DNA of 11,038 nucleotides from JAAYBG01 sp964411675. Its GTDB lineage: Bacteria; Bacillota_I; Bacilli_A; ML615J-28; CAG-698. This document shows positions 1-8,033 of the stretch, piece by piece. How positions within the stretch are numbered: the stretch's first letter is position 1; each line of letters begins with the position of its first letter. The notes below the pieces were generated by a model, which worked only from the letters and a program-made list of their open reading frames with translations, did not search any database and was not told the origin of the DNA. The position numbers were made by a program, and so were the translations under genes. Location of the stretch: positions 1 to 11,038 of the forward strand of contig CAYPLR010000040.1 in the NCBI GenBank assembly GCA_964411675.1, given 5' to 3'.

Positions 1-46
1 TATATCATAATTATATTTTTTTTCCAATATTCAAAAGGATTAGGAA

Positions 47-93
47 AATGCCATGCGCAAATTAAAGTGTGGCAAAAATTTACGCACGGCATT
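47..93 (-). terminator. Probable intrinsic terminator of the minus-strand operon
   Basis: Arms 47-63 and 77-93 are inverted repeats of 17 bases around a 13-base loop. Read on the minus strand the stem is fully paired, because the two non-Watson-Crick positions become G-U pairs; on the plus strand they would be A-C mismatches. The structure therefore fits a minus-strand RNA. It lies 17 bases past the stop of the last operon gene and is followed by UUUUCC and further U-rich sequence rather than a clean long U-run. That makes terminator the best reading, with moderate strength. Confidence 0.65.
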
Positions 94-110
94 GTTATTA
101 AAAAATGATT

Positions 111-3100
111 TTAACTTAAAGGAGTTAAACTTGCAGATGAAAGATTGACTACTGCCATTTGATAATATGTTGAAGTTTCAGCTGATAAAACAACATATAA
201 GGTGCCTGTGAATTTAATTGGACCGACAGCATCTTTAGGGCCTACAAATGGTCCAGTAAAACCAAATAGAGTTTTCCACCAATCGCTACCCGCATTGAAA
301 TCATTGATATCGCTCTTCAAGGCGAATGTTTTTGAATTATACTTCGTACCATCATTATCTACTGCATCTTTATTAAAGAATAGTTTAATATTGAAAGGAA
401 GTTTTGATGAAGAACCACCCGTACAAATTGGATTGTCAGCAGTTCCTACTAGTTTAATCAATTTACCAAATTGTAAATTATTGGCAAATTCTTGCATTTC
501 TGTGTTTGTTGAAATAGTGATTGCTTGTTCAACATCCCATGTAATTGGATTACTAGAACTTGAAACAGTAATTGTTGATGTTGCTGCAACCTCAACACTC
601 TTACGATTACCCGATATTGCAAATGTTGCTCCTTCAATAACAATCTTATCTCCTACAGCCAATAAATTACCATTACTAGCTTGATATTGACCATGAGTAC
701 TTGTTCCAATTAATTCCATTGCATCGATTAAAATGGTTTGATGAGTTACATCATCCATCAATACAACTCCCCGTAATACTCCACTTGTATTACCATCTGC
801 ATGATAAGCTACAACTACACCAGTAATACCTAAACTCATACCCGCAACTCCATCTTCTAATGCTTTTGACACTGATAATGGTGCCGCTGCTGGAACCGGT
901 AATACTGTTACAGTATGTTCATAAGCTCTCACTGCTCCATCATAAGTAAAGGATGCTGTTAATTTCACATCAGTATTTGCAGTAACTATACCAATTGTCC
1001 ATGTTGCTGGATCAATTAATGTGTTGTTTTCTGAAGTCCAAGTAATTGGACCAGCAACTTTACTATGAGTTGTTGGTAAAGAGAAATCTGTACTTTGAGA
1101 AACAACAGAAGATGATAATGTACGAGCGAATAATTCAGTTAATTGCTCATATGTTAAAATTCTTGACATTGTACAATTTTGAGAATTGACAATACTCATT
1201 TGATAATAAGTACCCGTTGTGTATCCAAGAACAACATAAAGGTCACCTGTTACTAATATAGATGGAACTGTTTCAGAAGGACCTACAAAGGCAGTAGGAA
1301 TACTAAACATCGTGTTATACCACTCGCTACCCGCATTTACTTCATTCGTATCGCTCTTTAATGAGAAAATCTTACCATTATATTTAGTACCATTATTATC
1401 AACTGCTTCTTTATTATAGAATAGCTTAATATTGAAAGGTAATTTAGAAGATGATCCACCTAAGAATAATGGATTTTCTTCTGTACCTACTAATTTAATG
1501 ATTGCTCCATAAATTAAATTATCAGCAAGAGCTTGCATTTCAGTCTGATTTGTCACTACTAAAGCATTTTGATAATTGATTGTTTCTGTTTTTCCTAATA
1601 ATGTTATCGTATTATCAGCAGTAACTTCAATATAATTACGGCCTGTTTGTTCTGGACCTGTTCCTATTGCGGCAGTATTTAAATAATAAGTACCAACAAC
1701 AAGAATTTCATCTCCAATGGTAAGTAGGTTGCCAGCACTATCTAGGTAAGCCCCATAAGTACCACCTAAACTACTCAATCCATTCACTAACACAGTTTTA
1801 CCCGTTTCATTATCTAGAATAACAACACCCAATCTAGTATCGACTGTGTTACCATCAGAAACATACCCAATGATAGTACCTCGAACCTTAACTGCTTGAC
1901 TATCAGTACCTGAAGCTAACAATTCAGTTACTGACATTGCTTCTGCTTTTAATACAGATACTTTATAATCACGTGTATAGGTTGTACCTTGATATTTAAA
2001 TGTTGTTGTTAAGGTAACTTCTGTATTTTCACTAACTTCAGTCACTTTCCCTGTTAAAGAATTAATAACATTGTCATCAGATGAAGTCCAAGTTACATTC
2101 CCTTCAACAAGTTCATGAGTAGTTAATAAGTTGATTGTTCCATTTTCAATAGTTGTAGGTAGTGATCGTGATAAAGCAACACTAATCGCATCTACACCAG
2201 AAACTTGGTAACAATCCCAATCAGGAATTACAAAAGCAAAATAAGTTTCTGAAACATATAATACATACGCATAAATAGTGACATCAAATTGTTTTGCACC
2301 TGCATTATAGAATGGAATATCGTACATTGTATGCCAGATATCACTACCTAAAGATTCATTTTGTGCTGCGATTAAGAACGCAAAGTAATGAATATTAGTT
2401 CCTGTACCATGTCCAGCATCTCCACTAATTGCATCGTATCCTAAGCGAACCCAATTTGTTGCTGAAGGTGTACTTGATGTTGAATAATTCATAAATGGAT
2501 TCACAAATTTAACTAATTTATTTGCATAAGCATCATAGTTGTTTGCTAATTCTAAGTATCCAGTTGCACCATCTAGTGTTAAAGCGTTTTGATAATCATG
2601 ACTATAAGAATTATCTTTTGATACAACTTGCAATTGAGTAACATCCATTATTGTAGTACGACTAGCAATACGGAATTTTCCAGTGACAAGAATTTCATCT
2701 CCAACTTCAACTTCCTTATATTGTTCATCTGTACTTAGAATAAGTTTATCCCCAGTTTTACCAAAATCAACGGTAATGGTTTCTTGGGTATTCATGTCTT
2801 TTACAATGTATGAACGAATGCTTTCTGATTGATTACGAGCAATTCCTACAACAAGGCCACGAATAATAACAACACTCATTTCTACTTTTGGAGTATCTGA
2901 GAATAGCTCTGCTACACTTCGCTCAACAATTGCTTTTGAAGTAATAACATAATCCATTGTTTCAGATTCAGTTCCATCAGAAATTGTCAACTTTAATGTA
3001 ATCTCATGATCAACACTATCAATGTTTACTGTTACCAAACCAGTTATGGTATCAATGCTGACATAATCGTTAGCTACTACATCCCAAGATATGGTGATAT

Positions 3101-3869
3101 AAGATTGAGTAGGATGCGCTGTTGGTAATTCTAAAGCTCCATAAATTTCACTTGGAACAACAGAATTAATGTAGGTCAATGCTGATTCCTTGATACTTGC
3201 AAATGTTAATTTATCATCTACGATATCACTGGCTGATCCTGTAAAAGAAACAATCCAAACATTATCAGAAACACTAATTTTGTGAGTAATCACTGATAAT
3301 TTTACTCTTTGATTTAGCTTAGCCTCTAAAGCATCCACTGCTGAGCCATCATTAATGAATAATTTATTTCCTTCATCATCAGCAATTTGATAAACTCCAG
3401 CTGTTGTTTTAGAAATAATACCTGTTATTTGATACAAATTAGCATAATTACCTGTTTTTGCTGTTGCATCAAGAGCATTGATTTCTGTAACACTACTATT
3501 AATGACAGAAACAAATGATTCATTACCACTACTCAATGGTGTCACTTCTTCAACATTCTTAATCTGTGGGAAATTAGCAACATAACTAAATTGTCCTTTG
3601 ATTTTTACTTTATCACCATTGGATACATTTTTAGTCCATTCACTACCCATAATAACAAATATTTTCCCTTGAGCAGAATCTGCTACATAGAAACCATTTG
3701 TTAGAACTCCATAGACAACACCTTCTATGGTGACGCTATCGTTGTTCTTTCCTTGATTAAGAACGTCAATGATTGGTGTTGCATCGCTTTCTTTCTCCTT
3801 GTCACATGCTACAACAAAGATAGAAATTAGTGCTAAGCCAAACAATAAACATAATTTTTTAAAATTCAT
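111..3869 (-). CDS. Large surface lipoprotein with repeated OB-like and atrophied-Ig (aBig-type) modules
   Basis: The 1252-residue product begins with a lipoprotein signal: lysines at 4-5, a hydrophobic core, and a FVVAC lipobox with Cys22. An acidic linker follows. By eye the order is OB-like (about 31-113), OB-like (128-216), Ig-like (226-312), OB-like (318-416), an unnamed beta-rich domain X1 (426-556), Ig-like (561-641), OB-like (646-758), X2 (766-898), Ig-like (905-990), OB-like (999-1105), X3 (1113-1245). The Ig-like units carry the LPTT...WTS...G.V pattern of atrophied bacterial Ig domains. The OB-like units carry 'V.I.G.V' then 'GD.I.V.G' as in YhcR-type OB folds. The protein ends straight after X3, and I see no nuclease, phosphatase or peptidase domain, though such OB modules often accompany one. 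The start is an ATG after a GGGAG ribosome binding site. The gene is last in the operon, 43 bases from its neighbour. A role in surface binding or adhesion is inferred; no substrate can be named. Confidence 0.85.
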   Translation of the reverse strand: MNFKKLCLLFGLALISIFVVACDKEKESDATPIIDVLNQGKNNDSVTIEGVVYGVLTNGFYVADSAQGKIFVIMGSEWTKNVSNGDKVKIKGQFSYVANFPQIKNVEEVTPLSSGNESFVSVINSSVTEINALDATAKTGNYANLYQITGIISKTTAGVYQIADDEGNKLFINDGSAVDALEAKLNQRVKLSVITHKISVSDNVWIVSFTGSASDIVDDKLTFASIKESALTYINSVVPSEIYGALELPTAHPTQSYITISWDVVANDYVSIDTITGLVTVNIDSVDHEITLKLTISDGTESETMDYVITSKAIVERSVAELFSDTPKVEMSVVIIRGLVVGIARNQSESIRSYIVKDMNTQETITVDFGKTGDKLILSTDEQYKEVEVGDEILVTGKFRIASRTTIMDVTQLQVVSKDNSYSHDYQNALTLDGATGYLELANNYDAYANKLVKFVNPFMNYSTSSTPSATNWVRLGYDAISGDAGHGTGTNIHYFAFLIAAQNESLGSDIWHTMYDIPFYNAGAKQFDVTIYAYVLYVSETYFAFVIPDWDCYQVSGVDAISVALSRSLPTTIENGTINLLTTHELVEGNVTWTSSDDNVINSLTGKVTEVSENTEVTLTTTFKYQGTTYTRDYKVSVLKAEAMSVTELLASGTDSQAVKVRGTIIGYVSDGNTVDTRLGVVILDNETGKTVLVNGLSSLGGTYGAYLDSAGNLLTIGDEILVVGTYYLNTAAIGTGPEQTGRNYIEVTADNTITLLGKTETINYQNALVVTNQTEMQALADNLIYGAIIKLVGTEENPLFLGGSSSKLPFNIKLFYNKEAVDNNGTKYNGKIFSLKSDTNEVNAGSEWYNTMFSIPTAFVGPSETVPSILVTGDLYVVLGYTTGTYYQMSIVNSQNCTMSRILTYEQLTELFARTLSSSVVSQSTDFSLPTTHSKVAGPITWTSENNTLIDPATWTIGIVTANTDVKLTASFTYDGAVRAYEHTVTVLPVPAAAPLSVSKALEDGVAGMSLGITGVVVAYHADGNTSGVLRGVVLMDDVTHQTILIDAMELIGTSTHGQYQASNGNLLAVGDKIVIEGATFAISGNRKSVEVAATSTITVSSSSNPITWDVEQAITISTNTEMQEFANNLQFGKLIKLVGTADNPICTGGSSSKLPFNIKLFFNKDAVDNDGTKYNSKTFALKSDINDFNAGSDWWKTLFGFTGPFVGPKDAVGPIKFTGTLYVVLSAETSTYYQMAVVNLSSASLTPLS
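135..878 (-). repeat. Intragenic repeat copy B (OB-like + X3), residues 998-1245 of the large lipoprotein
   Basis: This is the second copy of a roughly 250-residue module. Its partner is at 1176-1934. The X part aligns with X2 without gaps over about 123 residues with roughly 60 per cent identity by manual count. The best block is GGSSSKLPFNIKLF, followed by AVDN and GTKYN. DNA similarity is also obvious (for example around 303-420 against 1342-1450), which points to a fairly recent tandem duplication inside the gene. Confidence 0.85.
1176..1934 (-). repeat. Intragenic repeat copy A (OB-like + X2), residues 646-898 of the large lipoprotein
   Basis: This is the partner of the 135-878 repeat; an Ig-like domain (nt about 900-1157) separates the two. 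A third, much more diverged unit (OB-like 318-416 plus X1 426-556, nt about 2202-2918) lies upstream in the gene. X1 and X2 both open with YQNAL, and both contain the 'KLVxFV/KLVGT' strand. The gene thus appears to have grown by repeating an OB-X-Ig unit. Confidence 0.8.
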
Positions 3870-3912
3870 TTTTTCTCCCTTCTAAGGTCATTTTTAAAAT
3901 GCCAAATAAATT

Positions 3913-4719
3913 TTAATACTCATTTTCCTTCGCCAGTTTGAAAAGAATCTCAATTAAAGTACATTGTTGTTCGATTCTTCTAGATAAATCTAATTGGCGA
4001 TTTGTCTCAATTGTTAATACAATTGCATCATAATTATTGCCACAATAATTATTAAAACTACCCTCTGGTGCACTACTATCAACTGCAAATTTTATATCTC
4101 CTACTATAAGATATTCCTTGTTAAATAAATCAACCATATCATAAGCAAAAAATGTGCTTTGTGAATTTCCATAAATGATTTCATCCCCAATCAACGGGCT
4201 ATTTTTATCCGCATAGCTTCTTCGCGATTCATGAAGATCAATAATATAATCAGGTTGATATTTTTCTACTTCCTGGATAATGGCATAGGCAATTTGTTCT
4301 GTTGCCGAACCATTTTCTTTACCCGGAAAGATTCGATTTAAATCACTATAGGTGATTCCTTCATAAATTCCTTTGGTATCTTGACCAGGATATCGCTTTT
4401 GTAGAGCTGTTGCTAATATATTTGCTTTTGGAATGAGTATCACGGTTCCTGTGTAATCATTTTTTGTAACAAGCGTTTGTGCTGCTTGCCAACCCGCGAG
4501 TTCATCCCCATGGATTCCCCCAACAATCATAATTGTTGGACCAGGTATTGTACTTGTAAATACATAAACGGTTGTTTCATAAATCGTTGATGGTAAGATT
4601 TCATAACTTGTCTTTGAAATGTTATTTTCCAATTCTTCTTCTGGTGGTTTGCATCCTGATAACATCGTAATCAATAAAAAACTTATCAATACACAAACAA
4701 ATTTATTTATTATTTTCAT
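3913..4719 (-). CDS. Aspartoacylase/succinylglutamate desuccinylase-like zinc hydrolase, lipoprotein
   Basis: A 268-residue M14-type (AstE/AspA family) hydrolase. Members remove an acyl group from an N-acyl amino acid, or act as carboxypeptidases, using one zinc. Visible motifs, numbered from the chosen ATG: GGIHGDE with putative zinc ligands His70 and Glu73; DLNR at 126-129; DLHE with third ligand His163 and adjacent Glu164; and IETN with Glu238 in the position of the catalytic glutamate. The N-terminus is a lipoprotein signal with an LSGC lipobox (Cys23), so the enzyme should be tethered outside the membrane, unlike the cytoplasmic AstE of arginine catabolism. The frame also opens six codons upstream at a TTG (4737) that overlaps the preceding gene. 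Neither start has a clear ribosome binding site. I prefer the ATG at 4719 because it gives a standard signal peptide, and translation is probably coupled to the upstream stop 10 bases away. The actual substrate is unknown. Confidence 0.8.
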   Translation of the reverse strand: MKIINKFVCVLISFLLITMLSGCKPPEEELENNISKTSYEILPSTIYETTVYVFTSTIPGPTIMIVGGIHGDELAGWQAAQTLVTKNDYTGTVILIPKANILATALQKRYPGQDTKGIYEGITYSDLNRIFPGKENGSATEQIAYAIIQEVEKYQPDYIIDLHESRRSYADKNSPLIGDEIIYGNSQSTFFAYDMVDLFNKEYLIVGDIKFAVDSSAPEGSFNNYCGNNYDAIVLTIETNRQLDLSRRIEQQCTLIEILFKLAKENEY

Positions 4720-4729
4720 ACAAGGAACA

Positions 4730-5407
4730 TTATTCAATATCGAATAATGTTTTAAATGCTGATACCATTTTTGCTTGGCGGGAATATAAATGTAGCGTTA
4801 CATTATATTCTTCTGCTGAATCAGTAAAGTAATTGTCAAAGTTTCCTCCTTCAACAACCAACATTAAGCGAGCACTTGGACAAACAGCATCTAAGATTGG
4901 ATCTGTCGTTGTTCCACGACGCGCTTCTCCACCAACATGAAGAACGATTAGAATCATTTGATTGCTATCAGCTGCTAAAGCAAATGCTTCACCCCGTGTT
5001 TTTTCAGCTTCCCAGTTAGTACCAGCTGCTCCTAATCCTTTTCCTGATGAACCTGTCACTAGTAAAACAATTGGCTTTTCATCTCCATTTTTGTCTACTT
5101 CGCTAGCAGTCAAATCATTTTTACGACTTACTGCATTTACTACAGCATCACTACCTTGATCAATTTCATTAACAGGAATTGATTCTGATGTTGCTTCGAT
5201 AATGTTAATCACAGTATCGATATCACTTTGCCCTAAAGTTGTTAGATACACTTTACGATCTTTACATAAACTAGCAAAATCTGCACTTAACTCTAAATCT
5301 AATTCAACATTAGGTGTTTCTTCTTCTGGATCTTCCTCTTCTGGCTTACAGCCAACAAAGCTAAAAGCCAATACTACAGTAAAAATGAATAAAAATATTT
5401 TTTTCAT
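4730..5407 (-). CDS. DUF6305-like lipoprotein
   Basis: A 225-residue protein starting at the ATG at 5407, which has a perfect AGGAGG five bases upstream. The frame extends 16 codons further up, but that would overlap the previous gene and bury the signal peptide. MKKIFLF leads to a FVGC lipobox (Cys20) and then a very acidic linker (residues 22-30). The mature domain has the pattern I associate with DUF6305: LTTLGQS (55-61), GSSGKGLGAAG (119-129), HVGGEARRG (157-165), then VVEGGN (184-189). The fold looks alternating alpha/beta. Function is not established. The lipid anchor and the position beside a DctM-like permease and two hydrolases suggest an extracytoplasmic ligand-binding or accessory role; that is inference. 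The gene lies 10 bases after the upstream stop. The family name is from memory of the motifs. Confidence 0.75.
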   Translation of the reverse strand: MKKIFLFIFTVVLAFSFVGCKPEEEDPEEETPNVELDLELSADFASLCKDRKVYLTTLGQSDIDTVINIIEATSESIPVNEIDQGSDAVVNAVSRKNDLTASEVDKNGDEKPIVLLVTGSSGKGLGAAGTNWEAEKTRGEAFALAADSNQMILIVLHVGGEARRGTTTDPILDAVCPSARLMLVVEGGNFDNYFTDSAEEYNVTLHLYSRQAKMVSAFKTLFDIE

Positions 5408-5412
5408 GGTTT

Positions 5413-5418
5413 CCTCCT
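5413..5418 (-). promoter_or_regulatory. Ribosome binding site deciding the DUF6305-like start
   Basis: On the minus strand this reads AGGAGG, five bases before the ATG at 5407. Its first base is the last base of the stop codon of the upstream hydrolase gene. This fixes the start at 5407 rather than the longer open frame beginning at 5455. Confidence 0.85.
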
Positions 5419-6563
5419 TATAACAATGAATCCAATAAATAATAACCAATCCCATTGTTCATAATATCTTCATATTCTGGAATATTATTCACAATAAATT
5501 TTCCTAATTCTCCATTCCCATAAATATCATTATAAGCCTCTAAAATAGAGAGAATAGATAATGAATGACGTGCAACTCGTTCATTGATATGAACTGGAGC
5601 TGCATATAAGACTCCTAATTTTTCTGCTTCTTGATAGAACTTATCATTACCACTAAGGATTAAATCCTCGATAAATTTACCTCTAATTTTTCCTTGTGAT
5701 GCGTTCGATGTTTCGCAAAGAAAAGCTAAGGTATCAGTAAAATCCCCTAATTCACGATGTGACAAGCCATGAAGGTTGGTTGGCGATACCTCTACAGAGA
5801 TCAAAACACCTTCCATGTCCATTTTAAATGCTGCTTTTGCAGCAACAGATGTTGCTCTTTGATGAGCGACAATCGCATTGATAGTTAAATACTCTGGCGA
5901 TGCTTCATGTAAATCTATCGTCACATCAATTTTATTTTGAATAATACATTGTGTGATTGCATAGGCTACTTTTTCTGTATAAGTTCCATCTTCACAACCT
6001 GGATAGGCTCGATTCAAATTACGAGTATCAACATTGGATAATTTTTGTCCCGATGTACGATGAACATAAATATCTGGATTTGGCCATTGCTCGGTATTAT
6101 TCGTTGCTCTTGAACCAAATTTGAAGGTTCTTTGCCCATTAGCAGTTGCAATATGATAATACATGGACGAAGCTTCCTGAGGTTGTGAATGGGTAAATGC
6201 ACTTCTATTTGCTTCTGTAATAATATAAACTGTTCCTTTTGTTACTGTAATATTTTCTAGTAATAAGGTTGCTGTTAACTGACTAGATGGTTCATTAGGA
6301 TGGGTTCCGCCAATAATTAATACACTGGGACCTGGTTCTTCTCCTTTGATAATATAAATATTGCTATCGCCAACAGTATTAATCAGTTTGGGAGAGTACT
6401 TACTGAACTTTTCAATTCGGGTAATTACATCTTCACGAATTACAAATTCTGTTTCATAATCAGCGAATTTCTTAAAATCCAAACCACAAATTACTGTTAA
6501 GACAACGGTTAAAAGTAGTAACAATGATGAAATCACAATATTTGTTTTTCTAGTTAACTTCAT
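5418..6563 (-). CDS. Membrane-anchored aspartoacylase-like zinc hydrolase
   Basis: A 381-residue member of the same M14-type AstE/AspA family as the 3913-4719 gene, but diverged. Residues 9-28 form a single hydrophobic helix without a lipobox cysteine, so it is probably an N-terminal membrane anchor with the enzyme outside. Putative zinc ligands are His88 and Glu91 in GGTHPNE (the usual G-D after the His is replaced by P-N) and His219 in IDLHE. NLNR is at 182-185, and Glu284 in LCETSN is the likely catalytic glutamate. The stretch between the first and second motifs (about 120-180) is some 45 residues longer than in the lipoprotein paralogue, and there is a C-terminal extension after 300, so substrate choice may differ. 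The ATG is preceded by TAGGTGAATT, a GGTG-type ribosome binding site touching the stop of the small gene upstream. The substrate is not known. Confidence 0.8.
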   Translation of the reverse strand: MKLTRKTNIVISSLLLLLTVVLTVICGLDFKKFADYETEFVIREDVITRIEKFSKYSPKLINTVGDSNIYIIKGEEPGPSVLIIGGTHPNEPSSQLTATLLLENITVTKGTVYIITEANRSAFTHSQPQEASSMYYHIATANGQRTFKFGSRATNNTEQWPNPDIYVHRTSGQKLSNVDTRNLNRAYPGCEDGTYTEKVAYAITQCIIQNKIDVTIDLHEASPEYLTINAIVAHQRATSVAAKAAFKMDMEGVLISVEVSPTNLHGLSHRELGDFTDTLAFLCETSNASQGKIRGKFIEDLILSGNDKFYQEAEKLGVLYAAPVHINERVARHSLSILSILEAYNDIYGNGELGKFIVNNIPEYEDIMNNGIGYYLLDSLL

Positions 6564-6570
6564 AATTCAC

Positions 6571-6729
6571 CTACTTAATCAACAATAATCTCAATATAAA
6601 TAAAATTAAGATAATTGCCCCTGTGATTTTTTCAGTGATTTTTTTTGTTTTATAAACAAAAATAACAATCATGGTACAAATAATGGCAATGAAAGCAAGG
6701 TATAAAATAGTAATAATTGTATTTAGCAT
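6571..6729 (-). CDS. Small two-helix membrane protein (52 aa)
   Basis: A short frame running ATG to TAG that fills exactly the gap between the permease and the membrane-anchored hydrolase. It lies 10 bases after the permease stop and 7 bases before the next start. A GGTGAT ribosome binding site precedes the ATG, matching the ones used by the genes on both sides. The product is almost wholly hydrophobic: helix one about residues 4-26, a basic turn with KTKKITEK (27-34), helix two about 36-51. The positive loop predicts a hairpin with both ends outside. It is far too short to be a standard TRAP small subunit (DctQ, about 160 residues, four helices). It may be a permease accessory peptide; this rests on position only. 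Confidence 0.7.
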   Translation of the reverse strand: MLNTIITILYLAFIAIICTMIVIFVYKTKKITEKITGAIILILFILRLLLIK

Positions 6730-6739
6730 CCTATATCAC

Positions 6740-8020
6740 CTACCATATTTTGGCTATGAAAATAATAAAGATCATAGCATAGACTAGACAAACTCCTAAA
6801 GGAATCAATGCAGCTTTTGTAATTTTCAAATGCTTTTCTTCTCCTACAACATTGCTTGCGAAGGTCGCTGACATTGCCGTTGGAGGTAAAAATTCACCCA
6901 AACCCGCCATTAACGAAAGGGCAGAAGCCACGATAATTTCATTTGAGGCAAGGAGTGCCATTACAAATGGGCCTCCTAAAATTGATGCCGATGCAAATGC
7001 ACTAATTCCCCCAAATATTGGTAATGTAATGACCATACCAACATATTGCCAAGCATCAGGTAAACTCAATGCGTTCACAACAAAATATCCTCTTGCACCA
7101 TTTAAGGTTAATATTTGGACGAACATTCCCACACCCATTAATAATGACATTGCTGAGAAAGATTTAATAACTCCATCATAAGCTACTTTAAATGGTTTTG
7201 GTTTGTTCCCTACAAAAAATGTAATAATCGTAGCAATTATAAAAATCAATGGCATACCTAAGCTACCAAATATTCGTGGTAGAATGTTTTGTAAAATAAT
7301 TAATACAACTAAAACTATTAAAGGTAATACGACAGTCCACTTTGTTGTTTCTAGTACTTTAAAATCAAGAACTTCTTTTATTTCTTCTAAATCAATGTTT
7401 TTAACATGTTTTAATCCTAAGAATAAAACACAAAATACAGCCAATGGTAATGTTAAAGCTAGCAATGGTAAGACAAATCCCGTATAGGGGATATCAACAA
7501 CATCGCAGATTAACATAACAGGAATATTAATCGGTGGTGCTATCATTCCAAGAATCGATCCAAATGCAACAATAGCACCTGCCTTTGCTTTTGGAATTCC
7601 CATTTTCAACATGATCGGTGCAATAATCGCACCTGTACAAACAACTGCTGATAAACTTGAGCCTGTTATCATCGCTGGAAACATAATGATTAGCATAAAA
7701 AAGATTAATAAAATAACCGGTTTTTTATGAAATGCCTTCACAAGAATAACACTAAAATAATTTAGGGCTCCACTAGCTGTTAATCCTGCCATAAAAATCA
7801 TGGCTGCTACAATCACAAGTATATTATCTAAATAGGCGAATCCGCCTTCTATAAAATGCCTTAACGCAAATTCCGTACTAGAAAAAATAGCGGACAATAC
7901 TGCACCAACAATGGCTGATATCATCAGAGAAATTCCAGCAGGAATCTTTACAACCAGTAGCAATATTACAAATACCGCTAACATTGCTACAAAATATAAT
8001 AATTCAATCTCCCAGAGCAT
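6740..8020 (-). CDS. DctM-like (TRAP large subunit / ion-transporter superfamily) permease
   Basis: A 426-residue integral membrane protein with roughly a dozen hydrophobic segments across its length. Two pseudo-symmetric halves each hold a conserved proline-pair hairpin: GMIAPPINIPVM (158-169) and GEFLPPTAMSA (375-385). These correspond to the 'PPS/PPV' signature loops of TRAP DctM proteins and related ion-transporter-superfamily carriers, which move organic acids driven by sodium or protons. A soluble loop (about 205-228) divides the halves. Length fits DctM (about 430). No DctP binding protein or normal DctQ is present in this window, so calling it a TRAP transporter is provisional; a stand-alone secondary carrier is possible. 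ATG start with a GGTGAT ribosome binding site, 13 bases after ggt. Given its neighbours it probably imports the amino acid or carboxylate released outside by GGT and the hydrolases. Confidence 0.8.
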   Translation of the reverse strand: MLWEIELLYFVAMLAVFVILLLVVKIPAGISLMISAIVGAVLSAIFSSTEFALRHFIEGGFAYLDNILVIVAAMIFMAGLTASGALNYFSVILVKAFHKKPVILLIFFMLIIMFPAMITGSSLSAVVCTGAIIAPIMLKMGIPKAKAGAIVAFGSILGMIAPPINIPVMLICDVVDIPYTGFVLPLLALTLPLAVFCVLFLGLKHVKNIDLEEIKEVLDFKVLETTKWTVVLPLIVLVVLIILQNILPRIFGSLGMPLIFIIATIITFFVGNKPKPFKVAYDGVIKSFSAMSLLMGVGMFVQILTLNGARGYFVVNALSLPDAWQYVGMVITLPIFGGISAFASASILGGPFVMALLASNEIIVASALSLMAGLGEFLPPTAMSATFASNVVGEEKHLKITKAALIPLGVCLVYAMIFIIFIAKIW

Positions 8021-8033
8021 TTAGATCACCTAA

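Noticed and set aside
202..684. A 160-codon plus-strand open frame
   Set aside because: It lies antisense inside the large lipoprotein gene, has no ribosome binding site, and its translation resembles no protein family. The same holds for other plus-strand frames at 4962-5159, 5202-5423, 6852-7181 and 7203-7487, and for minus-strand frames at 458-643 and 6014-6202.
111..1934. Repeats at 135-878 and 1176-1934 as mobile elements or a CRISPR-like array
   Set aside because: They keep the reading frame, encode matching protein domains, and have no terminal inverted repeats, transposase or regular spacers. They are intragenic domain duplications.
5021..5053. GSSGKGLGAAG in the DUF6305-like protein as a nucleotide-binding P-loop
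   Set aside because: The spacing does not fit GxxxxGK[ST], and a lipid-anchored extracytoplasmic protein would not meet ATP. The motif is better explained as part of the DUF6305 pattern.
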